This document shows, piece after piece, positions 23,368 to 32,754 of a DNA stretch of 64,000 nt. Numbering within the stretch: the first letter of the stretch is position 1; each line of letters opens with the position of its first letter. The DNA lies in the NCBI RefSeq assembly GCF_002335805.1, contig NZ_NISU01000003.1:94984-158983 (forward strand), given 5' to 3'. The stretch is from Bacillus sp. FJAT-45350 (GTDB lineage: Bacteria; Bacillota; Bacilli; Bacillales; NISU01). Under the pieces are notes generated by a model. The model saw nothing but the letters and a program-made list of their open reading frames with translations, did not search any database and was not told the origin of the DNA. A program made the translations under genes and the position numbers.

Positions 23368-24201
23368 ATGGAACCTCAAGTAGAATTGAATAGTAATAAT
23401 GGTTCACTGAGAACGAAAGTTAGACAATTAGTAGAACATAAATATTTTCAACCGATTGTCATTGCGATTATTCTCTTAAACGGTCTAATTATTGTTACCG
23501 AGACATATTTGACTGGAAATAGTATATTACTAGTTCTAGATCAAATTATTGTATGGATTTTTGTAATAGAGCTATTTTTAAAGATAATTGGTCTTGGTTT
23601 CAAAGGGTATTTTTCAGATAGGTGGAATCTATTTGATTTTAGTATTGTTGTAGCGAGTTTAGTATTTTACTCGACTCCTTTTGTAAGTGTTCTAAGGTTA
23701 ATAAGGGTATTACGCTTAATAAGAATGATCCCAGCTATTCCGGCACTACGAAAAATAATCGATTCATTAATGAAATCTGTACCAGCTTTAATAGGGATTT
23801 TGGGATTATCAGTTTTACTATTCTCTATTTATGCCATTATTGGAACGACATTTTTCAGTGAAGTACTTCCGTATGAGTTTTTCGGAAGCTTTCATACTGC
23901 ATTATTTACGTTGATGCAAGTTGTTACATTTGAATCATGGGCGAGTCAGGTTGCTAGACCGATAATTAATGAAATCCCATGGGCTTGGGCTTACTTTGTC
24001 TCATTTATCATCATTGGTGCTTTAGTTATTTTAAACCTTGTAGTTGCTGTGATTTTAAGCTACTTAGGTCAAGATGACGAAGCGATTCGTGAGGAACAAA
24101 TGGAGAGAGTATCCAAAGAAAATCAAGAGCTAAGGAAAGATATTCAAGAAATTAAACAATTAATACTCGATAGTAATAAAAATATAAGTAACAAATCATA
24201 A
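23368..24201 (+). CDS. Voltage-gated sodium channel, NaChBac type
   Basis: A 277-residue six-pass ion channel subunit, acting as a tetramer. S1-S3 lie at about 30-105. S4 is VLRLIRVLRLIRMIP (about 109-123), with arginines every third residue. The pore helix and selectivity filter are TFESWAS (residues 187-193), nearly the TLESWAS filter of NaChBac. S6 is ALVILNLVVAVILSYL. The C-terminal tail is an acidic coiled coil that holds the tetramer. In alkaliphilic Bacillus such channels let Na+ re-enter for motility and pH homeostasis. MDKM-like alternative starts are not needed; the ATG has GAAGGG upstream. A terminator (AAGAACAGGG/CCCTGTTCTT, 24209-24247) follows. Confidence 0.92.
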   Translation: MEPQVELNSNNGSLRTKVRQLVEHKYFQPIVIAIILLNGLIIVTETYLTGNSILLVLDQIIVWIFVIELFLKIIGLGFKGYFSDRWNLFDFSIVVASLVFYSTPFVSVLRLIRVLRLIRMIPAIPALRKIIDSLMKSVPALIGILGLSVLLFSIYAIIGTTFFSEVLPYEFFGSFHTALFTLMQVVTFESWASQVARPIINEIPWAWAYFVSFIIIGALVILNLVVAVILSYLGQDDEAIREEQMERVSKENQELRKDIQEIKQLILDSNKNISNKS

Positions 24202-24416
24202 ATAAAAGAAGAACAGGGAGTGAGTGTGAACTGAGCCCTGTTCTTTTTCAATTAATGCTGTTCTTTTTCGTTGCGCTACTCATTCAGCTATTTAAATGGT
24301 TGTATAGATTTTCGTACAATTGTTAGTCTAACGCGATAAATGTTACTTTAAGGTTTATACTTATAGTGAACACTCCCTTAGCTTCATTAGATTAACAATG
24401 GAAGGAGTCACGGACG
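24202..24416 (+). terminator. Terminator and promoter region between channel and ATPase
   Basis: AAGAACAGGG pairs with CCCTGTTCTTTTT at about 24209-24250. The remaining ~160 bases hold the promoter side of the ATPase gene and its AAGGAG ribosome site. Confidence 0.75.
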
Positions 24417-27092
24417 ATGGATAATGAAGAAAATCAACAAAATAAGTCGTATAACCTTGATATCGACACGGTCATTAAAGAATTAGCTACTGACCTTTCA
24501 AATGGTCTTCAAGAACACGAGATTTCCAAAAGATTAGAAGATTATGGGGTTAATGAGCTTCCAGAGGCAAAGAAAGAATCTTCCCTCGTTAAGTTCTTGA
24601 AACATTTTAACGATGTCCTCATTTATGTCCTGTTAGCAGCAGCCATTATTACTGGTGTTCTAGGTCATTATATCGATACAGCAGTAATTGTGATGGTAGC
24701 AGTCGTCAATGCGTTTATCGGCTTTCTTCAAGAAAATAAAGCTGAAAAAGCATTAAATGGAATCAAGAAAATGTTGTCATTAAAAGCAAATGTCATTAGG
24801 GATGGAAAAAGAAGTGAAGTCGATTCTAACCAAATAGTTCCGGGAGATATCGTTATTCTTAGTGCAGGAATAAAAATACCAGCAGATATAAGAGTAATTA
24901 AATGTGAGAATTTAAAGGTAGAAGAATCAGCACTCACTGGGGAATCTACAGCCGTTCAAAAGAACCCTGCAAAGCTTCCTGATAATACGGTCCTTGGGGA
25001 TCGTATAAATATGGTCTTTTCAGGAACATCTGTTGCATCGGGAACAGGAGTAGGGATCGTCACTGCTACTGGGAAAGATACAGAGCTAGGAAAAATTAAT
25101 AAATCGATATCTGAAGTTGAAGTGCTTAAAACACCTCTAATAAAGCAAACGGATAACTTTGGAAAGATGGTCGCACTTGTTATTCTAGTAGCTGCTATTT
25201 TTATGTATGGCTTTGGCTATTTTTTACGAGATTATCCTGCTGGAGAGTTGCTTCTTTCTGTTATTGGTCTTGCAGTGGCTGCGATACCTGAGGGGTTACC
25301 TGCTATTGTTTCAATTATTTTAGCCTTAGGTGTGCAAAATATGGCAGGCAAAAAAGCGATAGTACGTAATCTTCCATCCGTTGAAACGCTAGGAGCCGTA
25401 TCTGTTATTTGCTCGGATAAAACAGGAACGTTAACAAAAAATGAAATGACAGTAACATCAGTTGTAACTAAGAATGAACAATATGATATTACTGGCACAG
25501 GCTATTCACCAGAAGGAAAGATAGTAAAAGCTAGTAAGCAAGTAAATGTAGATGAGGAACCATTCCTTAAAGAAATGCTAACATGTGTTAATACTTGTAA
25601 TGATGCTAGCTTACGAAAAAACGAAGATGATCAGTGGGTAATTATCGGTGAACCAACGGAAGGCTGTTTGCTAACATTAGTAGAAAAAGCAAACACAACG
25701 ATAGAAAAATTTGATGTTCAATCAAAGATTCCCTTTGATTCCGAATATAAATATATGGCAACTCTAGTTGAAAATAGGGGCGAGAAAATCATATATATTA
25801 AAGGAGCCCCAGACCGTTTATTTAATATGGTAAGCTCGGATGTTGATTCGGCATTTGATCGGGGTTATTGGGAAGGCAAGGTTAGTGAGTTTGCTAGTAC
25901 AGGTCAGAGAGTAATTGGAGCCGCTTATAAAAAAGTATCTTCTGATGTTACTTCAATTGACCATGAGGATTTAAAAAAGGGTGTTGTTTTATTAGGATTA
26001 ACAGGAATTATTGACCCTCCAAGAGAAGAGGCTGTTATTGCCATCAATGAATGTGCAAAAGCAGGGATAAAAGTTAAAATGATTACTGGAGATCATAAAG
26101 ATACAGCAATGGCAATTGGAAAGCAATTAGGAATTGGGAACGGTGAATTAGCTTTAGAAGGAAAAGATATCGATCAGATGTCCGTTAATGAGCTTGCAGA
26201 GGCAGTTAATACGTATGATGTCTTTGCTAGAACAAGCCCAGCGAATAAGTTACAACTTGTGACAGCTTTACAAGAAAACGGTCATATATGTGCAATGACG
26301 GGTGATGGTGTTAATGATGCCCCTGCCCTTAAACGAGCAGATATTGGTGTTGCGATGGGGATTAAAGGGACTGAGGTTGCTAAGGATGCATCCCAAATGA
26401 TTCTCGTGGACGATAATTTCAAAACAATTGTAAATGCTGTACAAGAAGGAAGAAGAGTATATGATAACTTAAAGAAAACGATTTTATTTATTTTGCCTAC
26501 AAATGGTGCACAGGCATTTCTAGTAATGGCAAGTATTTTGCTTGGAATGACAATGCCATTAACTCCTGTTCAAATTCTTTGGGTCAATATGGTCATTGCA
26601 GTCACACTATCTTTAGCTCTTGCTTTTGAACAATTAGAAAAAGGGACGATGAATAAACCACCAAGGCCATTAAATACTCCTTTGTTAAGTGGATATTATA
26701 TTTTCCGAATTGGATTTGTGTCATTACTCATTGGAGGTGCCACACTATTAATGAATATTGACCTCATTAATAGAGGGTATGAACAAGCGGTAGCGAATAC
26801 GATAACGCTACATACGATAGTCATTTTACAGCTTCTGTATTTATTTAATTGTAGAAGTGAAAGTGAATCTCCATTTAATCGGGATTTCTTTTCAAATAAG
26901 GCTGTATTTATCGTTTCAGCGGCATTATTGCTTTTACAGTTCATGATTATCTATGTTCCGTTTATGAATACAATCTTTGGGACAGCACCAATTGAAATGA
27001 AATACTGGATTGTTCCATTCGCAATGGGAATAGGTATCTTTATCATTGTTGAAGTTGAAAAGTTTTTAACGAAAATGATTACAAGAAAATAG
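24417..27092 (+). CDS. P2-type cation-transporting ATPase
   Basis: An 891-residue P-type ATPase with the SERCA-like plan. It has an N-terminal actuator (ESALTGEST at about 171-179), M4 AIPEGLPA, the phosphorylated Asp334 in SDKTGTLT, a nucleotide domain (KGAPDRLF), and hinge MTGDGVNDAPALK. Six C-terminal membrane segments follow. M4 keeps the cation-binding Glu. M5 reads LPTNGAQAFLV and M6 LWVNMVIAVTLSLAL, so the acidic M5 and M6 ligands of Ca2+ pumps (Glu771 and Asp800 of SERCA) are replaced. It is therefore probably not a classical Ca2+ pump, and a monovalent cation is possible. AAGGAG precedes the ATG. It lies just downstream of the sodium channel gene. Confidence 0.88.
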   Translation: MDNEENQQNKSYNLDIDTVIKELATDLSNGLQEHEISKRLEDYGVNELPEAKKESSLVKFLKHFNDVLIYVLLAAAIITGVLGHYIDTAVIVMVAVVNAFIGFLQENKAEKALNGIKKMLSLKANVIRDGKRSEVDSNQIVPGDIVILSAGIKIPADIRVIKCENLKVEESALTGESTAVQKNPAKLPDNTVLGDRINMVFSGTSVASGTGVGIVTATGKDTELGKINKSISEVEVLKTPLIKQTDNFGKMVALVILVAAIFMYGFGYFLRDYPAGELLLSVIGLAVAAIPEGLPAIVSIILALGVQNMAGKKAIVRNLPSVETLGAVSVICSDKTGTLTKNEMTVTSVVTKNEQYDITGTGYSPEGKIVKASKQVNVDEEPFLKEMLTCVNTCNDASLRKNEDDQWVIIGEPTEGCLLTLVEKANTTIEKFDVQSKIPFDSEYKYMATLVENRGEKIIYIKGAPDRLFNMVSSDVDSAFDRGYWEGKVSEFASTGQRVIGAAYKKVSSDVTSIDHEDLKKGVVLLGLTGIIDPPREEAVIAINECAKAGIKVKMITGDHKDTAMAIGKQLGIGNGELALEGKDIDQMSVNELAEAVNTYDVFARTSPANKLQLVTALQENGHICAMTGDGVNDAPALKRADIGVAMGIKGTEVAKDASQMILVDDNFKTIVNAVQEGRRVYDNLKKTILFILPTNGAQAFLVMASILLGMTMPLTPVQILWVNMVIAVTLSLALAFEQLEKGTMNKPPRPLNTPLLSGYYIFRIGFVSLLIGGATLLMNIDLINRGYEQAVANTITLHTIVILQLLYLFNCRSESESPFNRDFFSNKAVFIVSAALLLLQFMIIYVPFMNTIFGTAPIEMKYWIVPFAMGIGIFIIVEVEKFLTKMITRK

Positions 27093-27097
27093 TAGAA

Positions 27098-27140
27098 AAA
27101 AGAGTGTGTCTTCATAATAGTGGAGACACACTCTTTTCGT
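27098..27140. terminator. Terminator of the ATPase gene
   Basis: AAAAGAGTGTGTCT pairs with AGACACACTCTTTT with a T tail. It also faces the convergent MFS gene. Confidence 0.85.
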
Positions 27141-27225
27141 ATTGATAGTTGGATGTAATAAAAGAAAAGGCTTACATTTAAGAAGAGCGCTCGCTCAGCT
27201 ATATGAATTCAGGAAAAAGAATTTA

Positions 27226-28497
27226 TTATGCAATACCTTCTTGTTGGTTTTGTGCAGTTTCCTTTTCTACTTTTTTAATGTCTAACTGAATTAAGACTGA
27301 AACAAGTAGAGCAAAGATAATTAAACCAGAGAATACGTAGAATACTGGAATATAGCTTTCTGTTCTTTCTCTAATTTGGGAAACTAATAGAGGTCCTAAA
27401 ATACCGCCAATTGACCAAGTTGTAAGTAAGTAACCATGTATTGCACCTAGTTGCTTTGTTCCGAATAAATCTCCAATATAGGCAGGTAAATTTGAAAATC
27501 CTCCACCATAACAGCTGACAACAATAAAAATTAATGCCTGGAATATTAAAATATTTGTTATAGCCGGGAATGTAATAAATGCAATGATTTGTAGAATGAA
27601 AAAGATCATGAACACTGTCGGACGTCCTATGTAATCGGAAATCGCTGCCCATCCAAGTCTGCCACCACCATTGAATATTCCCATAAGTCCAACCATCGTA
27701 GCTGCAGCTGCTGCAGATAGACCTACAACTTCTTGTGCCATTGGTGAGGCTACTGAAATCATCATAATTCCGGCTGTCGTGTTTATAAGCATCATAGTCC
27801 ATAACATCCAGAAGCGTCTTGTTCTTACAGCTTCTCTCGCAGTAAGCTGAGATAAGTCCTTCTTAATTACTTTTTTACCAGATGCAATATCTTTTTTCAT
27901 AGTAGCTGGCATCCAACCTTCAGGAGGTGGAGCAATATAAGAAGCACCTAACATCATGAAGATAAAGTAACTAGCACCTAAAATATAGAATGTAGCTGAA
28001 ATCCCTATAGATTGCATTAGGTTTGCTGCGATTGGAGCAGTAATTAATGCACCAGCACCAAATCCCATAACCGCCATCCCTGTTGCAAGACCTCTACGAT
28101 CTGGGAACCATTTAACTAAGGTAGAAACTGGTGAAATGTATCCAAGTCCCATTCCAAGTCCACTAGCAATCCCATACGTGAGAAGAAACAATAGTTGAGA
28201 GTCAATGGCAATTGCAATCCCTGAGCCAGCTTGGCCTAAACCAAAGAGTACAGCAGCGAGCATTGCTGACTTTCTCGGTCCGTGCTTTTCAACAAAGGGT
28301 CCAAAGAATGCAGCAGCAATCCCTGCAAGCGCCATCATAAATGTAAACGCTATCGTAATTTCAGTTGTTGACCAACCCATCGTGTCTCTAATTGGGTTTG
28401 TGTAGACACTGTAAGCGTATGCAGCACCAATTGACAAATGGATTGCAATAGCAGATAAGGCAATTAACCAACGATTTTTGTTCGTGTTCAAATTCAT
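27226..28497 (-). CDS. MFS transporter, OFA (oxalate/formate antiporter-like) family
   Basis: A 423-residue, 12-pass carrier. The ATG at 28497 follows GAGGAGG; upstream in-frame codons lack a ribosome site. OFA signatures are RWLIALSAIAIHLSIGAAYA (N-terminus), GYISPVSTLVKWFPDRRGLA (about 135-154) and GGGRLGWAAISDYIGRP (about 277-293). A soluble loop lies at about 200-225 and the tail is charged. Family members exchange monocarboxylates such as oxalate, formate, lactate or pyruvate. The substrate here is not decided by the sequence. It is convergent with the ATPase gene and has its own upstream region. Confidence 0.88.
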   Translation of the reverse strand: MNLNTNKNRWLIALSAIAIHLSIGAAYAYSVYTNPIRDTMGWSTTEITIAFTFMMALAGIAAAFFGPFVEKHGPRKSAMLAAVLFGLGQAGSGIAIAIDSQLLFLLTYGIASGLGMGLGYISPVSTLVKWFPDRRGLATGMAVMGFGAGALITAPIAANLMQSIGISATFYILGASYFIFMMLGASYIAPPPEGWMPATMKKDIASGKKVIKKDLSQLTAREAVRTRRFWMLWTMMLINTTAGIMMISVASPMAQEVVGLSAAAAATMVGLMGIFNGGGRLGWAAISDYIGRPTVFMIFFILQIIAFITFPAITNILIFQALIFIVVSCYGGGFSNLPAYIGDLFGTKQLGAIHGYLLTTWSIGGILGPLLVSQIRERTESYIPVFYVFSGLIIFALLVSVLIQLDIKKVEKETAQNQQEGIA

Positions 28498-28677
28498 CTC
28501 CTCCTCATCACATTTGTAATATAAAAAGAATTCCAAAAATTAAAAATATAAAGCTGGTAATTATAAGGATAAAGGGCAATAGCTTGTAAATCAAATAAAA
28601 ATAAAAAATAAAATAATTTAAAATATTTGTAATTTTATGATAAATTGGTAACTAAATGAAGTTTTTTTATATAAAGT

Positions 28678-28711
28678 AAGGGTGATTTAGTTTTAATACT
28701 AAATCACCCTT
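28678..28711. terminator. Terminator of the kbl-tdh operon
   Basis: AAGGGTGATTTAGT pairs with ACTAAATCACCCTT around a TTTAAT loop. Confidence 0.85.
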
Positions 28712-28719
28712 ACTAAAAT

Positions 28720-29673
28720 TTATGCTAATACAAGCTTCTGTTTAAGCTTCTGTAACATATCCTCTGTCATTTTTGTAAGGTCATAATCAGCTTTGAAACC
28801 CCACTCTGCTTTAGCAGCTGAGCAATCGATAGCATTTGGCCAACTCTCAGCTATTGATTGTCTAACCGGGTCTACTTGATAGTCAAGAGTGAAGGTAGGA
28901 ATATGCTTGCGAATCTCAGCCGCAATTTCCTCAGGATCAAAGCTCATTGCTGTTACATTAAAAGAATTACGATGGATTAACTTAGTTGGATTAGCTTCCA
29001 TTAATTTGATGACAGCATTTAATGCATCGGGCATATACATCATATCCATGTAAGTACCCTTTGCAATATATGATGTATAATGAGATTTTTCAATCGCACT
29101 ATAGTAAATATCTAATGCATAATCAGTTGTTCCTCCACCTGGTGGAGCAACATAGGAGATTAACCCTGGGAAGCGAAGTCCTCGCGTATCGACTCCAAAT
29201 TTCTGATAGTAATAGTCACAAAGTAGTTCTCCAGAAACTTTGTTTACTCCATACATCGTTGTAGGACGTTGGATCGTATCTTGTGGTGTTTGATCTTTAG
29301 GTGTTGATGGTCCAAATGCACCAATAGAACTAGGTGTGAAAAATTTGCAATCCAGTTCTCTTGCAACCTCAAGAGCGTTAACTAGACCACCCATATTTAA
29401 ATTCCAAGCTAGTAGTGGATTTTTTTCAGCAGTTGCTGATAATAGTGCTGCTAAATGAATAACTGTATCTACTTGATATTTCTTTGCTACTTGAAACATT
29501 GCCTTTCCGTCAGTCACATCTAAAATTTCAAATGGACCAGAATGAACAACATCACTATCATTATTTCTAATATCAGTAGCTATTACATTTTCAGCACCGT
29601 AAATATTTCTCATTTTAGATGTAAGTTCTGAACCAATCTGACCTAAAGAACCAGTAATTAAGATTTTCTTCAT
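28720..29673 (-). CDS. tdh: L-threonine 3-dehydrogenase, SDR type
   Basis: A 317-residue NAD-dependent epimerase-fold enzyme that oxidises L-threonine to 2-amino-3-ketobutyrate. The NAD motif is [12 protein letters not shown] (about 6-17). The catalytic set is Ser in [11 protein letters not shown] (about 112-122) and Tyr/Lys in [10 protein letters not shown] (about 140-149). Family motifs [19 protein letters not shown] and YMPDA follow. It is the SDR-type TDH, not the zinc MDR-type of E. coli. It lies 76 bases downstream of kbl on the same strand. The neighbouring 2-amino-3-ketobutyrate lyase confirms the pathway, which yields glycine and acetyl-CoA. Confidence 0.93.
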   Translation of the reverse strand: MKKILITGSLGQIGSELTSKMRNIYGAENVIATDIRNNDSDVVHSGPFEILDVTDGKAMFQVAKKYQVDTVIHLAALLSATAEKNPLLAWNLNMGGLVNALEVARELDCKFFTPSSIGAFGPSTPKDQTPQDTIQRPTTMYGVNKVSGELLCDYYYQKFGVDTRGLRFPGLISYVAPPGGGTTDYALDIYYSAIEKSHYTSYIAKGTYMDMMYMPDALNAVIKLMEANPTKLIHRNSFNVTAMSFDPEEIAAEIRKHIPTFTLDYQVDPVRQSIAESWPNAIDCSAAKAEWGFKADYDLTKMTEDMLQKLKQKLVLA

Positions 29674-29749
29674 ATCAATTCCTCCAGTTTCTCCCTGATG
29701 TAATTTCTATTTTTGCTTATTCTCACATTACATTTAACCGAGAAAATTC

Positions 29750-30940
29750 CTATATTATTTCTAATTCTTTTCCGACTTTTTCATATATAGCTATTGTTTC
29801 ATCTAACATTTCTTTTGTATGTGCTGCTGTTGGCATGTTACGTACACGTCCTGTACCTTGTGGGACTGTAGGGAAAACTATGGATTTAGCGTAGACACCT
29901 TCTTCAAATAGTCTCTTACTAAACTGCTGTGTTAGCTTTTCTTCCCCAATAATACAAGGAGTAATTGGTGTTTCACTATCACCTATGTTAAAGCCAAGTT
30001 CCTTTAAACCTTTCTTTAAATAGTCTCCGTTCTCCCATAGGCGGTCATGCAGTTCTGTGCTTTCCATTAAAATCTCAATTGCTCGAATACACGCAGCAAT
30101 ATCAGCTGGCGGTAAAGATGTAGAGAATAAGAAAGGTCTACTTCTAACTTTTAACCACTCAATTAACTCGCTCTTTCCAGCAACATAACCACCTACGACA
30201 CCAATTGCTTTTGATAATGTACCGATTTGGAAATCAACTTTATCAGAAAGGCCAAAATGCTTAACAGTTCCAGCGCCTTTCCCTAATACACCAGATCCAT
30301 GTGCATCATCAACGTACGTAATTAAGTCAAACTCCTCAGCAATTTTCACGATTTCAGGTAAGTTAGCAATGTCACCATCCATTGAGAATACGCCGTCAGT
30401 AATGACCATGATTTTGTTATATAGAGCTGATTCCTTTGCTGCCTTTGCCTTTGCTCTTAAATCGTCCATATCTGAATGATTCACGCGAATAATTTTTGCT
30501 TTTGAAAGACGACATCCATCAATAATAGAAGCGTGGTTTAACTCATCAGATAGAATTGCATCATTCTTATCCATCACAGCAGAAATAGCTGCCATATTAC
30601 AATTAAATCCTGATTGATAAGCAATTGCTGCCTCAGTATGTTTAAATTCAGCGATTTTCTCTTCTAACTTTACGTGAAGGTCTAATGTTCCGTTTATTGT
30701 ACGAACAGCACCAGCCCCTACACCGAACTCTTTTATTGCCTTTGAAGCCACTTCCTTTAGTCGGTCGTCTGTTGCTAATCCTAAGTAATTATTTGATGAT
30801 AAGTTAATTAAGGTATTTCCGTTAATTGTTATTTTAGGTCCGTTTGCACTTTGTAGTGGGTCTATTTCATTAAATAACCCTTTTGATTTCAAATCAGAAA
30901 TATTTTCTTTTAAAAAGCGATCTAATACTATGCTTGACAC
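29750..30940 (-). CDS. kbl: Glycine C-acetyltransferase (2-amino-3-ketobutyrate CoA ligase)
   Basis: A 396-residue PLP enzyme of the alpha-oxoamine synthase family. It cleaves 2-amino-3-ketobutyrate with CoA to glycine and acetyl-CoA. Motifs are [12 protein letters not shown] (about 45-56), [26 protein letters not shown] (about 206-217) and the PLP lysine in [15 protein letters not shown] (Lys about 244). The GTG start lies 7 bases after GAGGAGG. An out-of-frame ATG two bases upstream opens only a four-codon frame. It is the first gene of the operon with tdh, so threonine catabolism is complete here. Confidence 0.95.
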   Translation of the reverse strand: MSSIVLDRFLKENISDLKSKGLFNEIDPLQSANGPKITINGNTLINLSSNNYLGLATDDRLKEVASKAIKEFGVGAGAVRTINGTLDLHVKLEEKIAEFKHTEAAIAYQSGFNCNMAAISAVMDKNDAILSDELNHASIIDGCRLSKAKIIRVNHSDMDDLRAKAKAAKESALYNKIMVITDGVFSMDGDIANLPEIVKIAEEFDLITYVDDAHGSGVLGKGAGTVKHFGLSDKVDFQIGTLSKAIGVVGGYVAGKSELIEWLKVRSRPFLFSTSLPPADIAACIRAIEILMESTELHDRLWENGDYLKKGLKELGFNIGDSETPITPCIIGEEKLTQQFSKRLFEEGVYAKSIVFPTVPQGTGRVRNMPTAAHTKEMLDETIAIYEKVGKELEII

Positions 30941-31242
30941 ATTTATTCCTCCTCAATTGGTAAAAATACAATTGTAGTGTTCTTCTCAAAAACATAAATG
31001 TCTTTATGGAGTGTACAATATAATATGATTAATTCCTTTGTTTAATAGGTTTTCTTGTTTTATACTTTACCATACATTTGATTATATGTTTATACCCAAA
31101 AGACATATTCTTATTTTTTTTAGATAATATTATTAAACAAACGGAAAAGAAATATTCTAGTTCAAATGTATACCAATTGATTGTTAAGGCTACTTTGAGT
31201 AAAATAAGGTAGAATTTTAAAGTGTTGAAATGAGGGTAACCA
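30941..31242. other. Divergent promoter region between kbl and rlmN
   Basis: AT-rich, 302 bases, no gene seen. It must hold the promoters of both divergent genes. No riboswitch-like fold or clear operator was recognised. Confidence 0.4.
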
Positions 31243-32307
31243 ATGAATAAAGAATCCATTTATGGATTAACATTAGAACAATTGACGTCTTGGCTTGAGG
31301 GATATGGGCATAAAAAGTTCCGAGCATCACAGGTGTGGGACTGGCTATACAAGAAAAGAGTTACGTCATTCGCTGAAATGACGAATGTGAATAAGGATTG
31401 TCGTGAGTTATTAGAAGCAAACTACGTCATTCAAACATTAGAGTTACACATTAAACAGGAATCTTCTGATGGAACAATTAAGTTTCTATTTAAATTAGAA
31501 GATGGTAATTTAATTGAAACAGTATTGATGAGACATAAATATGGTCTTTCTGTTTGTGTAACAACACAAGTAGGCTGTAATATCGGATGTAGTTTTTGTG
31601 CAAGTGGATTATTAACAAAAAGCCGTGACTTATCAAGTGGTGAAATTGTAGAGCAGATTATGAATGTTCAACATCATTTAGATAGTGTAGGAGAAGATGA
31701 AAGAGTAAGTCATGTAGTTGTAATGGGAATTGGTGAGCCATTTGATAATTTTGAAAACCTTGTAGACTTTTTAGAGGTAATTAAGGATCAAAAGGGACTT
31801 GCTATTGGTGCGAGACATATTACAGTATCAACGAGTGGTCTTGTTGATAAAATTTATGAATTTGCTGATTTAAAACTACAGGTTAACTTAGCTATTTCAT
31901 TGCATGCTCCAAATAATGAGCTTAGAACACGAATTATGAAAATTAACAGGGCTTTTCCACTAGAGAAGTTGATGGAGGCAATCAATTATTATGTGGAGAC
32001 AACAAATAGAAGAATTACGTTGGAGTACATTTTACTAAAAGGTGTCAACGATCAGAAGGAACAAGCTCTCGAGCTTGCAGCTTTAATCGGTAATAAGCGC
32101 CATCTTGCATATGTAAACTTAATTCCATATAATCCTGTTGATGAACATGACCAGTATCAAAGAAGTGATAAAGAGTCTGTACTAGCATTTTATGACACGT
32201 TAAAAAAGAAAGGGATTAATTGTGTCGTTAGACAAGAGCATGGAACAGACATTGATGCTGCATGTGGTCAGTTAAGAAGTAAGCAAATTAAAAAGGGACA
32301 AAAATAA
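31243..32307 (+). CDS. rlmN: Radical SAM 23S rRNA/tRNA A2503/A37 C2-methyltransferase
   Basis: A 354-residue enzyme that makes 2-methyladenosine at A2503 of 23S rRNA and A37 of tRNAs. The 4Fe-4S cluster motif is [11 protein letters not shown] (about 105-115). [15 protein letters not shown] (about 164-178) and LAISLHAPN (about 216-224) are typical, and the methyl-accepting cysteine is in [10 protein letters not shown] (about 341-350). The N-terminal accessory domain ([20 protein letters not shown]) is present. It stands alone, not in the usual priA-rsmB-prpC context of Bacillus, so it may be a second paralogue. A terminator (GCGTA...TACGTTTTTTT, 32324-32350) follows. Confidence 0.9.
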   Translation: MNKESIYGLTLEQLTSWLEGYGHKKFRASQVWDWLYKKRVTSFAEMTNVNKDCRELLEANYVIQTLELHIKQESSDGTIKFLFKLEDGNLIETVLMRHKYGLSVCVTTQVGCNIGCSFCASGLLTKSRDLSSGEIVEQIMNVQHHLDSVGEDERVSHVVVMGIGEPFDNFENLVDFLEVIKDQKGLAIGARHITVSTSGLVDKIYEFADLKLQVNLAISLHAPNNELRTRIMKINRAFPLEKLMEAINYYVETTNRRITLEYILLKGVNDQKEQALELAALIGNKRHLAYVNLIPYNPVDEHDQYQRSDKESVLAFYDTLKKKGINCVVRQEHGTDIDAACGQLRSKQIKKGQK

Positions 32308-32754
32308 AAATATTTATAGAAGAGCGTATCCTATCGGGGTACGTTTTTTTGCTTTTATCTTAGCTTCAAAAAGTGTTTTGTTAATTAAGATAATATAGTA
32401 GAAAATTAACTCGATACTTGTCAATTAATTAGATAAGTCTAACTTCATATGTTTTTTAATAACATTTATTAATATAGTATAATTCAAAATTTTTTTAATA
32501 TATAAATTTTCAGTCTTTACAAATATATTAGAATATAGTAATTTTATATGTATCAGTTTTGTTTCGTTGTAATCAAAACGTAACAAAACATCCGGATTTT
32601 TCTCTAATGATTAAAATGTGGTAGTTTAGTAGTTTTGTTTTTTAGTTTCTTGTTTGTAATAGAGTAGCTAAAAAACTAGAAGATATTTCTTCTTTCTATC
32701 ATTTTTTTACTTAGAAAAAAGTCTGAGTAAAACAAAAAAACAAGGGGGCACATC
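32308..32754. other. Intergenic stretch upstream of the peptide-binding lipoprotein
   Basis: After the rlmN terminator come ~400 very AT-rich bases without a gene. GTTTTTTAG (about 32636) and CTAAAAAAC (about 32668) form a 9-bp inverted repeat in the leader of the next gene. AAATTTTCAG near 32505 resembles half of a CodY box, but the match is weak. Confidence 0.35.

Noticed and set aside
24728-25498. Minus-strand frames inside the P-type ATPase gene
   Set aside because: They are overlapping antisense frames without ribosome sites. The same holds for other minus frames inside rlmN, glnA, amtB, cshA and the methyltransferase gene.
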